Source of the DNA: Diplocloster agilis
GTDB taxonomy: Bacteria > Bacillota > Clostridia > Lachnospirales > Lachnospiraceae
DNA: 64,000 nucleotides
Reading direction: 5' to 3'
Assembly: GCF_019042275.1 (NCBI RefSeq)
Contig: NZ_JAHQCW010000031.1
Span: 1-64,000 of the forward strand
In this document: positions 42,898 through 51,199 of the stretch, piece after piece
Layout: each line of letters opens with the position of its first letter
Position numbering within the stretch: position 1 is the first letter of the stretch
Translations under genes and position numbers: made by a program
The notes under the pieces: generated by a model
What the model was told of the DNA's origin: nothing
The model's input: the letters and a program-made list of their open reading frames with translations, nothing else
Database searches by the model: none

Positions 42898-43740
42898 ATG
42901 AATCGTATAAATTTTCATGCCGGTTACCATCCTGCAACTGCGCGTCCGTATACTGCAGACGACAGTTATGTACAGGTGCCGGCTTCACCGCTGCTGCAGC
43001 CTTATATCCGATGTTATTGGGGATCGGTACACGAATTTAATCCGCATATCTGCGGGTCTTATGACGGCACACTGATCGTACCGGATACCTGTTTGGATTT
43101 GATTATGATCCAAAATCTGGAAAACGGCCACATCCGAATGCTTTTTGTCTGTCTGAATGATACCTATACCATCAATTCGTGGGATAAACGCGAGAAGAAG
43201 ATCTCCGTATTCGCGGTACGCTTTCATTGCTGGACAATGAATTTGATCAGCCGGGTCCCGATGACAGCTACTTTGAATCAAGTATACCCGCCGGACGAAT
43301 TTTTCCCCGGCGTCCAGGAATTAGGAAAAAGAATATTTGATACGGACAGTTTTCAGGAACGGATACGGATCGCAGAAGAATACATAAAAAGACTGGTCGA
43401 TTTTGGCCCTGCGTCCCTGCCGTTTTTTGACGGCATGGACTATATACTAAACCATAAGGGCGTAAGCACCCTGAAAGAATTATCGGAACATCTGTGCTAC
43501 AGTAAGCGGCAGACACAGCGGATCTTCACGAAGGCCCTGGGCATAACCCCCGGCTATTTTATGGATCTGGTACGATACCAGTCGGTCTGGCAGGAAATGC
43601 TGGCCATCCACACAGCCGGCCGGAAGATCAACTACATGGATATCGTTGCGAAATACGGGTATTCAGACCAATCCCATTTCATCACAGATTTTAAAAAATA
43701 CCACTCCATGACGCCCCGGGAAGCCTTAAACAACCTCTGA
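42898..43740 (+). CDS. AraC-family regulator
   Basis: A 280-residue regulator. The N-terminal sensor part contains LLQPYIRCYWGSVHEFN and ILVPDTCLDLI-like text (LIVPDTCLDLIMIQN), resembling the DUF6597-type domain. The C-terminal AraC domain has STLKELSEHLCYSKRQTQRIF and VAKYGYSDQSHFITDFKKYH, ending MTPREALNNL. The start at 42898 is preferred since gagagg ends at 42888, too close to the ATG at 42889. The VOC gene downstream is 84 bases away and may be its target. Confidence 0.9.
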   Translation: MNRINFHAGYHPATARPYTADDSYVQVPASPLLQPYIRCYWGSVHEFNPHICGSYDGTLIVPDTCLDLIMIQNLENGHIRMLFVCLNDTYTINSWDKREKKISVFAVRFHCWTMNLISRVPMTATLNQVYPPDEFFPGVQELGKRIFDTDSFQERIRIAEEYIKRLVDFGPASLPFFDGMDYILNHKGVSTLKELSEHLCYSKRQTQRIFTKALGITPGYFMDLVRYQSVWQEMLAIHTAGRKINYMDIVAKYGYSDQSHFITDFKKYHSMTPREALNNL

Positions 43741-43824
43741 ACATGTCGTCTTTTTCCTATATCTCCCCCTCTTCTCATGCTATGTTAATAACAGTTCACA
43801 AACCAAAACAATGGAGGGATACAC

Positions 43825-44292
43825 ATGATATTCAGTTGTCTGTTCGCCGTAGCGGATATCAATAAGGCAAGAGCTTTTTATGAGGATTTATTCGATTTAA
43901 CTGTTTCCGACGATTATGGAAAGATGATCTCATTCGACTGCGGCCTGGTACTCCAGCAAGACTTTGACTGGCTGACCGGCATACCCCGTGAAGAAATGAA
44001 ACAAAAAGAAAACAACTGCGAAATCTACTTTGAATTCAAAGATTTCGACGCCTTTCTCAAAAAACTCGAATCACACCAGGAAATCAACCTGCTCCACGCG
44101 GTCCGGGAACAGCCCTGGGGCCAGCGCGTCATCCGCTTCTACGATCCCGATCAACACCTGATCGAAGTAGGCGAAAGCATGAAATCCCTGGCGAAAAAAT
44201 ATCTCGCCGCCGGTATGACCCTGGAAGAAGCCGCCGCCCGGATGGACGTCCAGGTTTCCGACGTACAAAAAATGCTGACCGAAGCCGACTAA
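43825..44292 (+). CDS. VOC-family (glyoxalase/bleomycin-resistance fold) protein
   Basis: A 155-residue protein with a VOC domain (IFSCLFAVADINKARAFYED, GQRVIRFYDPDQHLIEVGES) and a short extra C-terminal helix-turn-helix-like tail (AAGMTLEEAAARMDVQVSDV, residues 128-150). VOC proteins include metalloenzymes and binding proteins; the substrate is unknown. The start has ggaggg six bases upstream. The gene's 3' end lies about 80 bases before the large palindrome. Confidence 0.88.
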   Translation: MIFSCLFAVADINKARAFYEDLFDLTVSDDYGKMISFDCGLVLQQDFDWLTGIPREEMKQKENNCEIYFEFKDFDAFLKKLESHQEINLLHAVREQPWGQRVIRFYDPDQHLIEVGESMKSLAKKYLAAGMTLEEAAARMDVQVSDVQKMLTEAD

Positions 44293-44372
44293 TAAAGCCA
44301 AATTCGCCCTTCCCAAACAGCTCCCAATAATCACTCCCCTCAAAGCATCCCCCTCGGATAAGCGCTTCCAAG

Positions 44373-44823
44373 AAACCTCTGATTCGCAGGAACCGGGCGG
44401 CTCTTCCTTGGGGATGGGCTGGCCAGCCGCTTAAGATCTGGGGCCCCGGGCCATATCCGGGTGTGCCCCCGCCGGCCGGGGTCTTTGGTGTCTCCCTGGG
44501 AGCGCATAGGGCTTGCGCTGAGCATACGCTTAGTGAAATCGAAAAGCCGGATTCAGGATGACCGGCGGACTTCACGTCCGACGGGCAAGAGCCTCTGAAC
44601 CGGGAACACATCATGTGTTCCTGGTGAATAGGCTCGGTTCCTGAATCCGGCTTTTCGATTTCACTTAGCGTATGCCAGCACAAGCCCTCCGCGCTCCCAG
44701 GGAGACACCAAAGACTCCGGCCGGCGGGGGCACACCCGGATATGGCCCGGGGCCCCAGATCTTAAGCAGCTGGCCAGCCCACCCCCAAGGAAGAGCCGCC
44801 CGGTTCCTGCGAATCAGAGGTTT
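44373..44823. repeat. Large near-perfect palindrome, about 186-base arms
   Basis: The left arm (44373-44558) and right arm (44639-44823) are reverse complements with only a few mismatches and one or two indels. The 80-base centre holds further hairpins: CGGAC-TTCAC-GTCCG, and GAGCC...GGCTC enclosing GAACAC-ATCAT-GTGTTC. The centre and inner right arm are related to bases 1-118 of the window. It lies between a plus-strand gene end and the rnfB stop, as the copy at the left edge lies at a lacI 3' end. No protein is encoded; short frames on opposite strands mirror each other because of the symmetry. It may be a non-autonomous mobile element or a structured RNA. Confidence 0.92.
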
Positions 44824-44835
44824 CGCCCCCCCTAA

Positions 44836-45624
44836 TCAGAGAATAATCTTTCTAGGACACTTCTCCTTGCAGGCACCGCATCCGGTACATTTTTCCGGAT
44901 CTATGTGAGCTACATTGTTCGTTATGGTGATGGCGTCCGCTTCGCAGACCTTTTCACACATGCGGCAGCCGATACAGCCCACTTTACAGATCTTCATAAC
45001 GTCTTTGCCTTTGTCCATGGAATTGCACTGAACCAGGCGCTCCTGCTCATAGGGAACCAGCTCGATCAGGTTCTTCGGACATTCGCTTACGCATTTTCCA
45101 CAGGCCTTGCAGGCTTCTTTGTCCACCAGGGCGATCCCGTCCACGATATGAATGGCATCAAACTGACATGCTTTCACACAGGAACCGTAGCCGATACAGC
45201 CGTGGTTACAGGATTTAGGCCCGCCGGCCGGTACGAATGCCATCATCTTACAGTCTTCGATTCCATGATAGTGATAATCCTGCTCCGTGCGTTCGCAGGT
45301 TCCGGCACATTTAACGAAAGCCACCATCCGGGTCGATTCCCCGACCTCCTGGCCCATAATAGCCGCTACCTGTTCCGCTACCGGGGCTCCGCCCACAGGA
45401 CAGCCTCCCACCGCGGCTTCGCCTTTTACTATGGCAGCCGCCAGACCGGAACAGCCCGCGTAGCCGCAGCCACCGCAGTTGTTACCCGGAAGTACGCCCA
45501 GAATCGCTTCCTCCCGCTCATCTACTTCTACTTTTAATTTTTCACCGGCAACGCCTAACATCAGGCCGATCAGCAGACCGGTTCCGCCGACTACGGCGGT
45601 CGCTATCAATATTCCAGTTAACAT
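44836..45624 (-). CDS. rnfB: Rnf complex subunit RnfB (ferredoxin-type Fe-S protein)
   Basis: A 262-residue subunit that takes electrons from ferredoxin. An N-terminal membrane helix is followed by the Fe-S domain LPGNNCGGCGYAGCSGLA, and then Cys clusters in CNHGCIGYGSCVKAC, CKACGKCVSEC, CIGCRMCEKVC and CTGCGACKEKC. That gives room for several [4Fe-4S] centres. It is the last gene of rnfCDGEAB. The stop is 13 bases before the large palindrome. Confidence 0.97.
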   Translation of the reverse strand: MLTGILIATAVVGGTGLLIGLMLGVAGEKLKVEVDEREEAILGVLPGNNCGGCGYAGCSGLAAAIVKGEAAVGGCPVGGAPVAEQVAAIMGQEVGESTRMVAFVKCAGTCERTEQDYHYHGIEDCKMMAFVPAGGPKSCNHGCIGYGSCVKACQFDAIHIVDGIALVDKEACKACGKCVSECPKNLIELVPYEQERLVQCNSMDKGKDVMKICKVGCIGCRMCEKVCEADAITITNNVAHIDPEKCTGCGACKEKCPRKIIL

Positions 45625-45637
45625 CTGTCTTCCCCTC

Positions 45638-46213
45638 CTATATCAAGCCGGCGAAGCCGCAGAAGGCGATTGCCATCAGGCCGGCCGTAATCAGCACTAT
45701 GGGTGAACCCTTGAACGCAGGGGATATATCATTGTATTCGATTTTTTCCCGGATTCCGGCCAGAATCACGATGGATATCGTGAAGCCCACCGCTGTCGCG
45801 AAGCCGTTGACGACTCCTTCCAGAATTCCGTAGCTTTTCTGCACATTTGTCAGAGCGACGCCCAGCACCGCACAGTTGGTCGTGATCAAAGGCAGGTACA
45901 CACCCAGCGCATTGTACAGGGAAACCATTTTCTTCTTTAAGAACATCTCCACGAACTGTACCAACGCCGCAATGACCAGGATAAAGACGATGGTCTGCAG
46001 GTAGGTCAGATGCGCAGGCGTCAGGATAAACTTATAGATCAGGCTGGTCACAAACGAGGAGATGGTGATGACGAAGATAACCGCTCCGCCCATACCGGCG
46101 GCCGTCTCCACCTTTTTGGATACTCCGAGGAAGGGACACAGACCCAGGAACCGGCTCAACACCACGTTATTTACCAGCGCAGATCCAATGGCGATTAATA
46201 TCAATTCTTTCAT
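45638..46213 (-). CDS. rnfA: Rnf complex membrane subunit RnfA
   Basis: A 191-residue membrane protein with six helices. The hallmark ALVNNVVLSRFLGLCPFLGV is at the N-terminus; its Cys is a ligand to the membrane Fe-S centre shared with RnfE in known Rnf and Nqr structures. The second half has TNCAVLGVALTN, which carries the other conserved Cys. RnfA and RnfE have inverted topologies and form the core that passes electrons across the membrane. Confidence 0.97.
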   Translation of the reverse strand: MKELILIAIGSALVNNVVLSRFLGLCPFLGVSKKVETAAGMGGAVIFVITISSFVTSLIYKFILTPAHLTYLQTIVFILVIAALVQFVEMFLKKKMVSLYNALGVYLPLITTNCAVLGVALTNVQKSYGILEGVVNGFATAVGFTISIVILAGIREKIEYNDISPAFKGSPIVLITAGLMAIAFCGFAGLI

Positions 46214-46216
46214 CTG

Positions 46217-46927
46217 TTATTTTCCCTCCTTTTCCTGTCCGGAGAACAGATGTCCTCCGCAGGCTTTATTCATGCAGGAACTGCAGTCTCCGCCGAGACA
46301 TCCCTGCGCGGGAGGCAGGGGCCTTCCCTTTTTCTCCGCACGGGCACGGACCTTATTCATGATCGCCACTAACACCGCCAGCACGAAAAACGCGCCGGGA
46401 GCAAGCACAAAGATCGTAATGGGTTCATAGGAAGCGGGCATAATCTGTTTTCCAAGCAGCTGACCGGAACCCAGCAGTTCTCTCACCGCTCCGATACAGC
46501 ACAGTCCCACGGTGAATCCAAGTCCCATTCCAATCCCGTCGAAGATAGACGGAAATACAGGATTTTTCGAAGCATAGGACTCCGCACGGCCCAGGATGAT
46601 ACAGTTCACCACGATCAAAGGAATATAGATACCCAGAGAGTCATACAGGCTGGGCAGATATCCTTCTACCAGAAACTCCGTTATCGTTACGAAGGACGCC
46701 ACGATGACGATAAATGCCGGCACACGGGCCCGGTCCGGGATAATATTGCGCAGCAGGGAGATCAGCAGGTTGGACATGACCAATACTGCCGTCGTGGATA
46801 ATCCCATTCCCACGCCGTTGATTACAGACGTCGTTACCGCCAGAGTGGGACACATACCCAGCATCAGCACAAACGTCGGATTCTCTTTGATAATACCGTT
46901 ATAGAGACGTTCGGTACATTTATTCAT
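46217..46927 (-). CDS. rnfE: Rnf complex membrane subunit RnfE with Cys-rich tail
   Basis: A 236-residue six-helix subunit paired with RnfA. FVLMLGMCPTLAVTTSVING and VVNCIILGRAESYASKN carry the conserved Cys residues. After the last helix comes a cytoplasmic, basic tail with four close cysteines (CLGGDCSSCMNKACGG, residues about 212-227), absent in classic proteobacterial RnfE. It overlaps the rnfG gene by eight bases. Confidence 0.96.
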   Translation of the reverse strand: MNKCTERLYNGIIKENPTFVLMLGMCPTLAVTTSVINGVGMGLSTTAVLVMSNLLISLLRNIIPDRARVPAFIVIVASFVTITEFLVEGYLPSLYDSLGIYIPLIVVNCIILGRAESYASKNPVFPSIFDGIGMGLGFTVGLCCIGAVRELLGSGQLLGKQIMPASYEPITIFVLAPGAFFVLAVLVAIMNKVRARAEKKGRPLPPAQGCLGGDCSSCMNKACGGHLFSGQEKEGK

Positions 46928-47552
46928 TTACACCGCCCCCTTCCAATGTCTGAAACCAGCAGAGCCCGGCATTGATCGCACCCGTCATGGCTTTGGTCGT
47001 AATCGTCGCTCCGCTGATCGCATCAATCTCATTATCCGCAGAGGCGCCGGTTTTGGTGTAGGCAAAGCTGTCAACCTTCTTGCCGGCAAACTGCTGTTTG
47101 AACGCATCTTCCTTCGCCTTCATACCCAGGCCGGCCGTCTCGCTGATGGAGAGGATCTCATAACCGTTCACGGTTCCGTCATTTCGAATTCCCAGCGTAA
47201 AAGTGATATCGCCTCCGTACCCTTCGGATGTGGTGATGTTCATCGCATAACCCAGAACATTGCCGCCGGCATCCAAAGCCTTCATCGTCTCATTGATCAC
47301 GATACTGGCCTTTTCGGCATCCGCGCTGTTAAATCCGCCGTCCACAAGGGCTTTTGCGCTTGCCTCTTCCGTATCAGACATCTCCTCGAACTTTTCCGCG
47401 TCCGAAAATACGGTCTTATATGCTTCCTGTTTTTTCAACTCTTTTTGCACCGCGATGGGGTCCTTGGTCACTTCATAGACCAGTCCCAGCAAGACTCCGG
47501 CCACCAGCGTGATGACAGTCAATATAATCGTGTCTTTTACGATTCTGTTCAT
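46920..47552 (-). CDS. rnfG: Rnf complex FMN-binding subunit RnfG
   Basis: A 210-residue subunit with an N-terminal membrane anchor (DTIILTVITLVAGVLLGLVYEV) and an outside domain that carries covalent FMN. The flavinylation motif is EIDAISGATITTKA near the C-terminus, with the acceptor Thr present. TSEGYGGDITFTLGI is a further RnfG feature. It overlaps rnfD by four bases. The ApbE enzyme at 39134-40132 is the likely modifying enzyme. Confidence 0.97.
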   Translation of the reverse strand: MNRIVKDTIILTVITLVAGVLLGLVYEVTKDPIAVQKELKKQEAYKTVFSDAEKFEEMSDTEEASAKALVDGGFNSADAEKASIVINETMKALDAGGNVLGYAMNITTSEGYGGDITFTLGIRNDGTVNGYEILSISETAGLGMKAKEDAFKQQFAGKKVDSFAYTKTGASADNEIDAISGATITTKAMTGAINAGLCWFQTLEGGGVNE

Positions 47553-48481
47553 GCGCGTTTTCCCCCTTTCCCAAATGCCTTCGGAAGGGTAATGCGCTCA
47601 ATCAGAGGAACCAGCAGGTTGCTGATGATGATCGCATAGGATACACCTTCTGCGCTGGGCCCGAACAGACGGAATACGCCGGTCAGAACCCCCAGCAGAA
47701 TTCCATAGACAATCTGCCCGGTCTTTGTGATCGGGGACGTGACGTAATCCGTGGCCATAAACCAGGCGCCCAGCATCAGGCCGCCGCCGGCCAGCTGCGC
47801 CGTGATATAATTCATGTCAAAGCCGTGTCCCCCAAAAATAATCAGGAACACAACGAAGGTAACAAGATATGTACCGGGAATGCGCAGATCAATGATTCCC
47901 ATCAGGATCAGGAAAATAGCGCCGATCATAATCGCAATCACAGAGGTCTCGCCGATGGTTCCCGGAATACGTCCGATCACCATATCCAGCGTGTTCACCC
48001 CACCGCCGCTCTTTAATACGGCCAAGGGTGTCGGACCGGTAACTCCGTCGTAGGCAAAGGATGTCATTCTGGCCGTAAAGGAGATCAGCAGAAAACATCT
48101 GGCGCCTAACGCCGGGTTCATAAAATTCTGTCCCAGCCCGCCAAACAGCTGTTTGACTACCAGGATGGCAAAAACGCTGCCGATGACCGCGATCCACCAG
48201 GGAAGTGTCGGGGGCAGGTTCAGGGCCAGCAATAAACCGGTAACCACCGCGCTGAAATCTCCGATTGTTATCTTTCTGTGCATCAGCTTTTCATACAGGT
48301 ATTCCGTCAGCACACAGGTCGCTACCGATACCAGTATCAGGCTTAACGCCGGTAATTTGAATTGGATCACACCGAACACCGTTGCCGGTAAGAGGGCAAT
48401 GACCACCATGAGCATTATAAAACTGGTGGTGGCTTTATCTCTGATGTGCGGTGAGGAAGATACGCTTTTTAAATCACTCAC
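47549..48481 (-). CDS. rnfD: Rnf complex membrane subunit RnfD
   Basis: A 310-residue membrane subunit (NqrB family) with covalent FMN at the Thr of YDGVTGPTPLAVLKSG. FGGLGQNFMNPALGARCFLL and GAWFMATDYVTSPITKTGQ are family motifs. The start is taken as GTG at 48481 (VSDLKSVSSS), because gagagg lies just upstream and a longer frame would overlap rnfC by 100 bases. Confidence 0.95.
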   Translation of the reverse strand: MSDLKSVSSSPHIRDKATTSFIMLMVVIALLPATVFGVIQFKLPALSLILVSVATCVLTEYLYEKLMHRKITIGDFSAVVTGLLLALNLPPTLPWWIAVIGSVFAILVVKQLFGGLGQNFMNPALGARCFLLISFTARMTSFAYDGVTGPTPLAVLKSGGGVNTLDMVIGRIPGTIGETSVIAIMIGAIFLILMGIIDLRIPGTYLVTFVVFLIIFGGHGFDMNYITAQLAGGGLMLGAWFMATDYVTSPITKTGQIVYGILLGVLTGVFRLFGPSAEGVSYAIIISNLLVPLIERITLPKAFGKGGKRA

Positions 48482-48495
48482 AATTTCCACCTCTC

Positions 48496-49815
48496 TTATT
48501 TCTTTTTCCGATTCGCCAGAATCATTTTTCTCATGGATTTGATGGACTGGGTCAGACACCGTTTCGCCGGACAGACGAAACTGCAGCAGCCACATTCACA
48601 GCATTCCATGCCATCCCACTTCTGGAAGGCCGCCTCGTCATAATGCTCCGCGTAATCCGCCAGCCTGGACGGAATCAAATGTTCCGGGCATCCTTCCACA
48701 CAGCGTCCGCAGTTAATACAGTTGGACGGTTCGTACATGGCGATCTCATCCTTCGTCATACATAAAAGTGCGGAGGAGGTTTTCGTGGTGGGCACGTTCA
48801 GGTCATAGATTCCAAATCCCATCATAGGGCCGCCGGATACGATTTTCGCCGGTTCCTGTTTGAACCCGCCCGCTTCATCTATCAGTTCGGCGTAGATCGT
48901 GCCTGTATGCACGCAGAAATTCCGGGGATCCTTAATGGCGTCTCCGGTCACCGTGACGATACGCTCCATCAGAGGTTTTCCCTCCACAACCGCCTTATAA
49001 ACAGCCACGATGGTATCCACGTTATTGACAATACATCCCGCGTCGGCAGGCAGCATGGAGGAATTAATCATGCGGTCCGTCGCCGCATAGATCAACATAC
49101 GCTCCGCTCCCTGCGGGTATTTGGTCTTCAGCGCCTTCACCTCGATCCGGGGTTCGTCCTTCGCCACCTGTTTTAACAGGGTGATGCAGTCCGGTTTGTT
49201 GTCTTCCACCGCCAGTATACCTTTTGCGTTGTCAAACAGCGACAGGATCACTTTCAGGCCGCCTACTAACTTCTCCGGTTCTTCCAGCATTCTCCGGTAA
49301 TCACTGGTCAGATAAGGTTCACATTCCGCGCAGTTGGCTATGATATATTCGATCTTCTCCGGTTCTTTCGGGGAGAGTTTCACATGCGTGGGGAATCCGG
49401 CTCCACCCATGCCGACGATACCGGCATTTTGGATTCTTTTTATAATCTCTTCTTTCGTTAATGCGGACACATCGTCAACAGCCTCATATGGGACTTCTTC
49501 GTACTTCCCGTCGTTTTCGATGATAATCGCATCCATCAATGTGCCGGTAACCGTAAGTCTGGGTTCGATTCCCTTCACAGTCCCGGATACGGATGAATGC
49601 ACCGGAGCCGACACAAAACCACCGGCCTCGGCAATCAGCTGCCCTCTCAGCACAGGATCGCCCTTCGCAACCACCGGCTTGGCCGGCGCCCCGATATGCT
49701 GAGACAACGGGAACACCAGCTCCCCCTTAGGCAGCACACTAACGATTGCCTTGTCTTTGGATAAATCCTTTCCGTCATAAGGATGGATTCCGCCCTTGAA
49801 CGTCAATCGCGCCAT
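48496..49815 (-). CDS. rnfC: Rnf complex NADH-binding subunit RnfC
   Basis: A 439-residue subunit that reduces NAD. It starts MARLTFKGGIHPYDGKDLSK, contains GMGGAGFPTHVKLSP (nucleotide/FMN binding), NCAECEPYLTSDY and TKYPQGAERML, and has two [4Fe-4S] motifs (CINCGRCVEGC and CCECGCCSFVC). It is first in the complete rnfCDGEAB operon. A stem-loop precedes its ribosome-binding site. Confidence 0.97.
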   Translation of the reverse strand: MARLTFKGGIHPYDGKDLSKDKAIVSVLPKGELVFPLSQHIGAPAKPVVAKGDPVLRGQLIAEAGGFVSAPVHSSVSGTVKGIEPRLTVTGTLMDAIIIENDGKYEEVPYEAVDDVSALTKEEIIKRIQNAGIVGMGGAGFPTHVKLSPKEPEKIEYIIANCAECEPYLTSDYRRMLEEPEKLVGGLKVILSLFDNAKGILAVEDNKPDCITLLKQVAKDEPRIEVKALKTKYPQGAERMLIYAATDRMINSSMLPADAGCIVNNVDTIVAVYKAVVEGKPLMERIVTVTGDAIKDPRNFCVHTGTIYAELIDEAGGFKQEPAKIVSGGPMMGFGIYDLNVPTTKTSSALLCMTKDEIAMYEPSNCINCGRCVEGCPEHLIPSRLADYAEHYDEAAFQKWDGMECCECGCCSFVCPAKRCLTQSIKSMRKMILANRKKK

Positions 49816-49843
49816 AATTCTTTACCTACCTCTCTCATGATTT

Positions 49844-49877
49844 CCTGAAGCGGTGTTATTTGCACCGCATATTCAGG
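49844..49877 (-). promoter_or_regulatory. Leader stem-loop of the complete rnf operon
   Basis: CCTGAA-GCGGTG pairs with GCACCGC-ATTCAGG around a short loop, just upstream of the rnfC ribosome-binding site. It could affect translation or mRNA stability. I found no convincing promoter in the rest of the 49816-50110 gap, which is AT-rich. Confidence 0.5.
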
Positions 49878-50110
49878 TATCGGTGAACATTTCGTTCTCC
49901 TTTTTCTCCTGATACTCTGAATGGCATAATAAGTTATATTCAGAGCCCTACTACTAATATACAGATTTTTACATAAAATTACTACCCTATTTCTTTGCAA
50001 AGTGTTATAATAAATTGAAGTCGGGAACCTGCCGACGTTAAAATTTTATCAATATCTTCCGTATTATTTAAATGAAATAATGATTCTTTAGGAAGTTTAT
50101 TCCTGCCACA

Positions 50111-50160
50111 AAAAAGGGCGCCGCAAAATCATCAGTATAGGTGATTGAGCAACGCCTTTT
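50111..50160 (-). terminator. Terminator after the Cys-rich peptide gene; copy of a hairpin repeat
   Basis: On the minus strand AAAAGGCGTTGC pairs with GCGGCGCCCTTTTTT and T-residues follow. The inner sequence (gctcaatca, then tgatgattttgcg) matches the hairpin at 52432-52484 in inverted orientation. Confidence 0.78.
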
Positions 50161-50207
50161 GTTTAACGTACTCCCTTTATATCTCAACATTATCATCCTG
50201 TTAATCA

Positions 50208-50417
50208 TTATTCAGCAGAGGCACAGCTCGAACAGCTGGCACCGCAGCTGCTGGAGCCCGAACAGCTGGAGCTTCCGCAGTCACAATCCGCCATCGAAAC
50301 GGCTGGAAACCCCGCCTGTCCCTCTCTGTTACCTCCACACAGATATCTCTGTGCTGTCAGCTTTCTATCATACACGTATTTCTCCGACCAAAAACTGGTA
50401 TTCTGTAGACTGCCCAT
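50208..50417 (-). CDS. Cys-rich candidate RiPP precursor peptide
   Basis: A 69-residue peptide. Residues 1-43 form a leader-like part with charged and aromatic residues and one Cys (C27). Residues 44-69 are DCDCGSSSCSGSSSCGASC followed by SSCASAE, with Cys at 45, 47, 52, 58, 62 and 65. This Gly/Ser/Ala/Cys pattern resembles precursors of thioether peptides made by radical SAM/SPASM enzymes (ranthipeptides and the ACGX or CXXX repeat types). It lies 20 bases after an FRG-domain gene and downstream of a radical SAM/SPASM gene, and is followed by a terminator. The start has aggagg seven bases upstream. Modification is inference; a metal-binding peptide is the alternative. Confidence 0.78.
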   Translation of the reverse strand: MGSLQNTSFWSEKYVYDRKLTAQRYLCGGNREGQAGFPAVSMADCDCGSSSCSGSSSCGASCSSCASAE

Positions 50418-50437
50418 TTCTTTTCCTCCTGGTTGTG

Positions 50438-51190
50438 TTATTTTCCGTAATTATAGAAGGCCTTGATTTCTTCCGCTATATGATCTGCATCCGGATATAC
50501 ACTTTTTAAAGTGATACCGCATATTTTCAATTCTTCCAGATATTCTTTTTTCGCGTCATAAGGGATCACAACTTTTATCAATAAGTCGTCACTCTTTATA
50601 TCCGTTAACTTTCTCTTTGAATTATGAACCGTAAATGCCGCTTGCTGAACATAGATCCGCATGTTGTTTTCTACCGGATAGCATGCGTAGATTTTGTCCT
50701 TCGCCTCTTTGCGCTCAGCACCCGAATCGAATACGGACACCAACAATTCTGTGATGGAAGGTGAATCCATTGGGCTGATACAATCCCCCAGACCTTCTGC
50801 CAGATTCAGCTGTCCCGGTCTTAGAATCCAGATGCAGCCATCTTTCCCCGGCTGATCTTCATACCGGTACGTTGCAAAAAACGTGGCGACCAGTAAAGAT
50901 TTCGACCAGTCCAGAAGTCTCGTCGGGAGTCCGTAATGCTGCATAAGCGCAACCCAGCCCGGTAAGTAATGAGGCGGTGGTTTCTCCTTGAGCGCCACAC
51001 TCGCCCGCATATAGAAATCGATCGCCATATGCTGTTCATTGGCGGCATAGGATCCCCGTTGTACGGATGGGACCAGCTCCCACTGCGCATTCAAATGTCC
51101 TCTGTACCACAGATAATATTTCCCCCTGGGGTAAAGATCATTGACAATCGAAATTAATTCTCTGAGATTATTTGCAATATACTCTTTCAT
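50438..51190 (-). CDS. FRG-domain protein
   Basis: A 250-residue protein with an N-terminal FRG domain: YYLWYRGHLNAQWELVPSVQR carries the [FW]RG core, and MQHYGLPTRLLDWSKSLLVA is the second hallmark. The C-terminal part (about 150-250) is mixed alpha/beta. FRG domains occur in phage- and toxin-linked proteins, but their activity is not established. It sits between a radical SAM/SPASM gene (nine bases) and a Cys-rich peptide gene (20 bases), so it is probably part of that system. FRG is not a usual RiPP tailoring or transport domain. Confidence 0.85.
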   Translation of the reverse strand: MKEYIANNLRELISIVNDLYPRGKYYLWYRGHLNAQWELVPSVQRGSYAANEQHMAIDFYMRASVALKEKPPPHYLPGWVALMQHYGLPTRLLDWSKSLLVATFFATYRYEDQPGKDGCIWILRPGQLNLAEGLGDCISPMDSPSITELLVSVFDSGAERKEAKDKIYACYPVENNMRIYVQQAAFTVHNSKRKLTDIKSDDLLIKVVIPYDAKKEYLEELKICGITLKSVYPDADHIAEEIKAFYNYGK

Positions 51191-51199
51191 ACTGCTCCT

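Noticed and set aside
44129-44908. Short frames on both strands around 44.1-44.9 kb
   Set aside because: They encode mirrored peptides because the DNA is a palindrome; no ribosome-binding sites or family features.
49803-50000. A 65-codon minus-strand frame upstream of rnfC
   Set aside because: It overlaps the leader hairpin and the rnfC start, with no ribosome-binding site or recognisable protein features.
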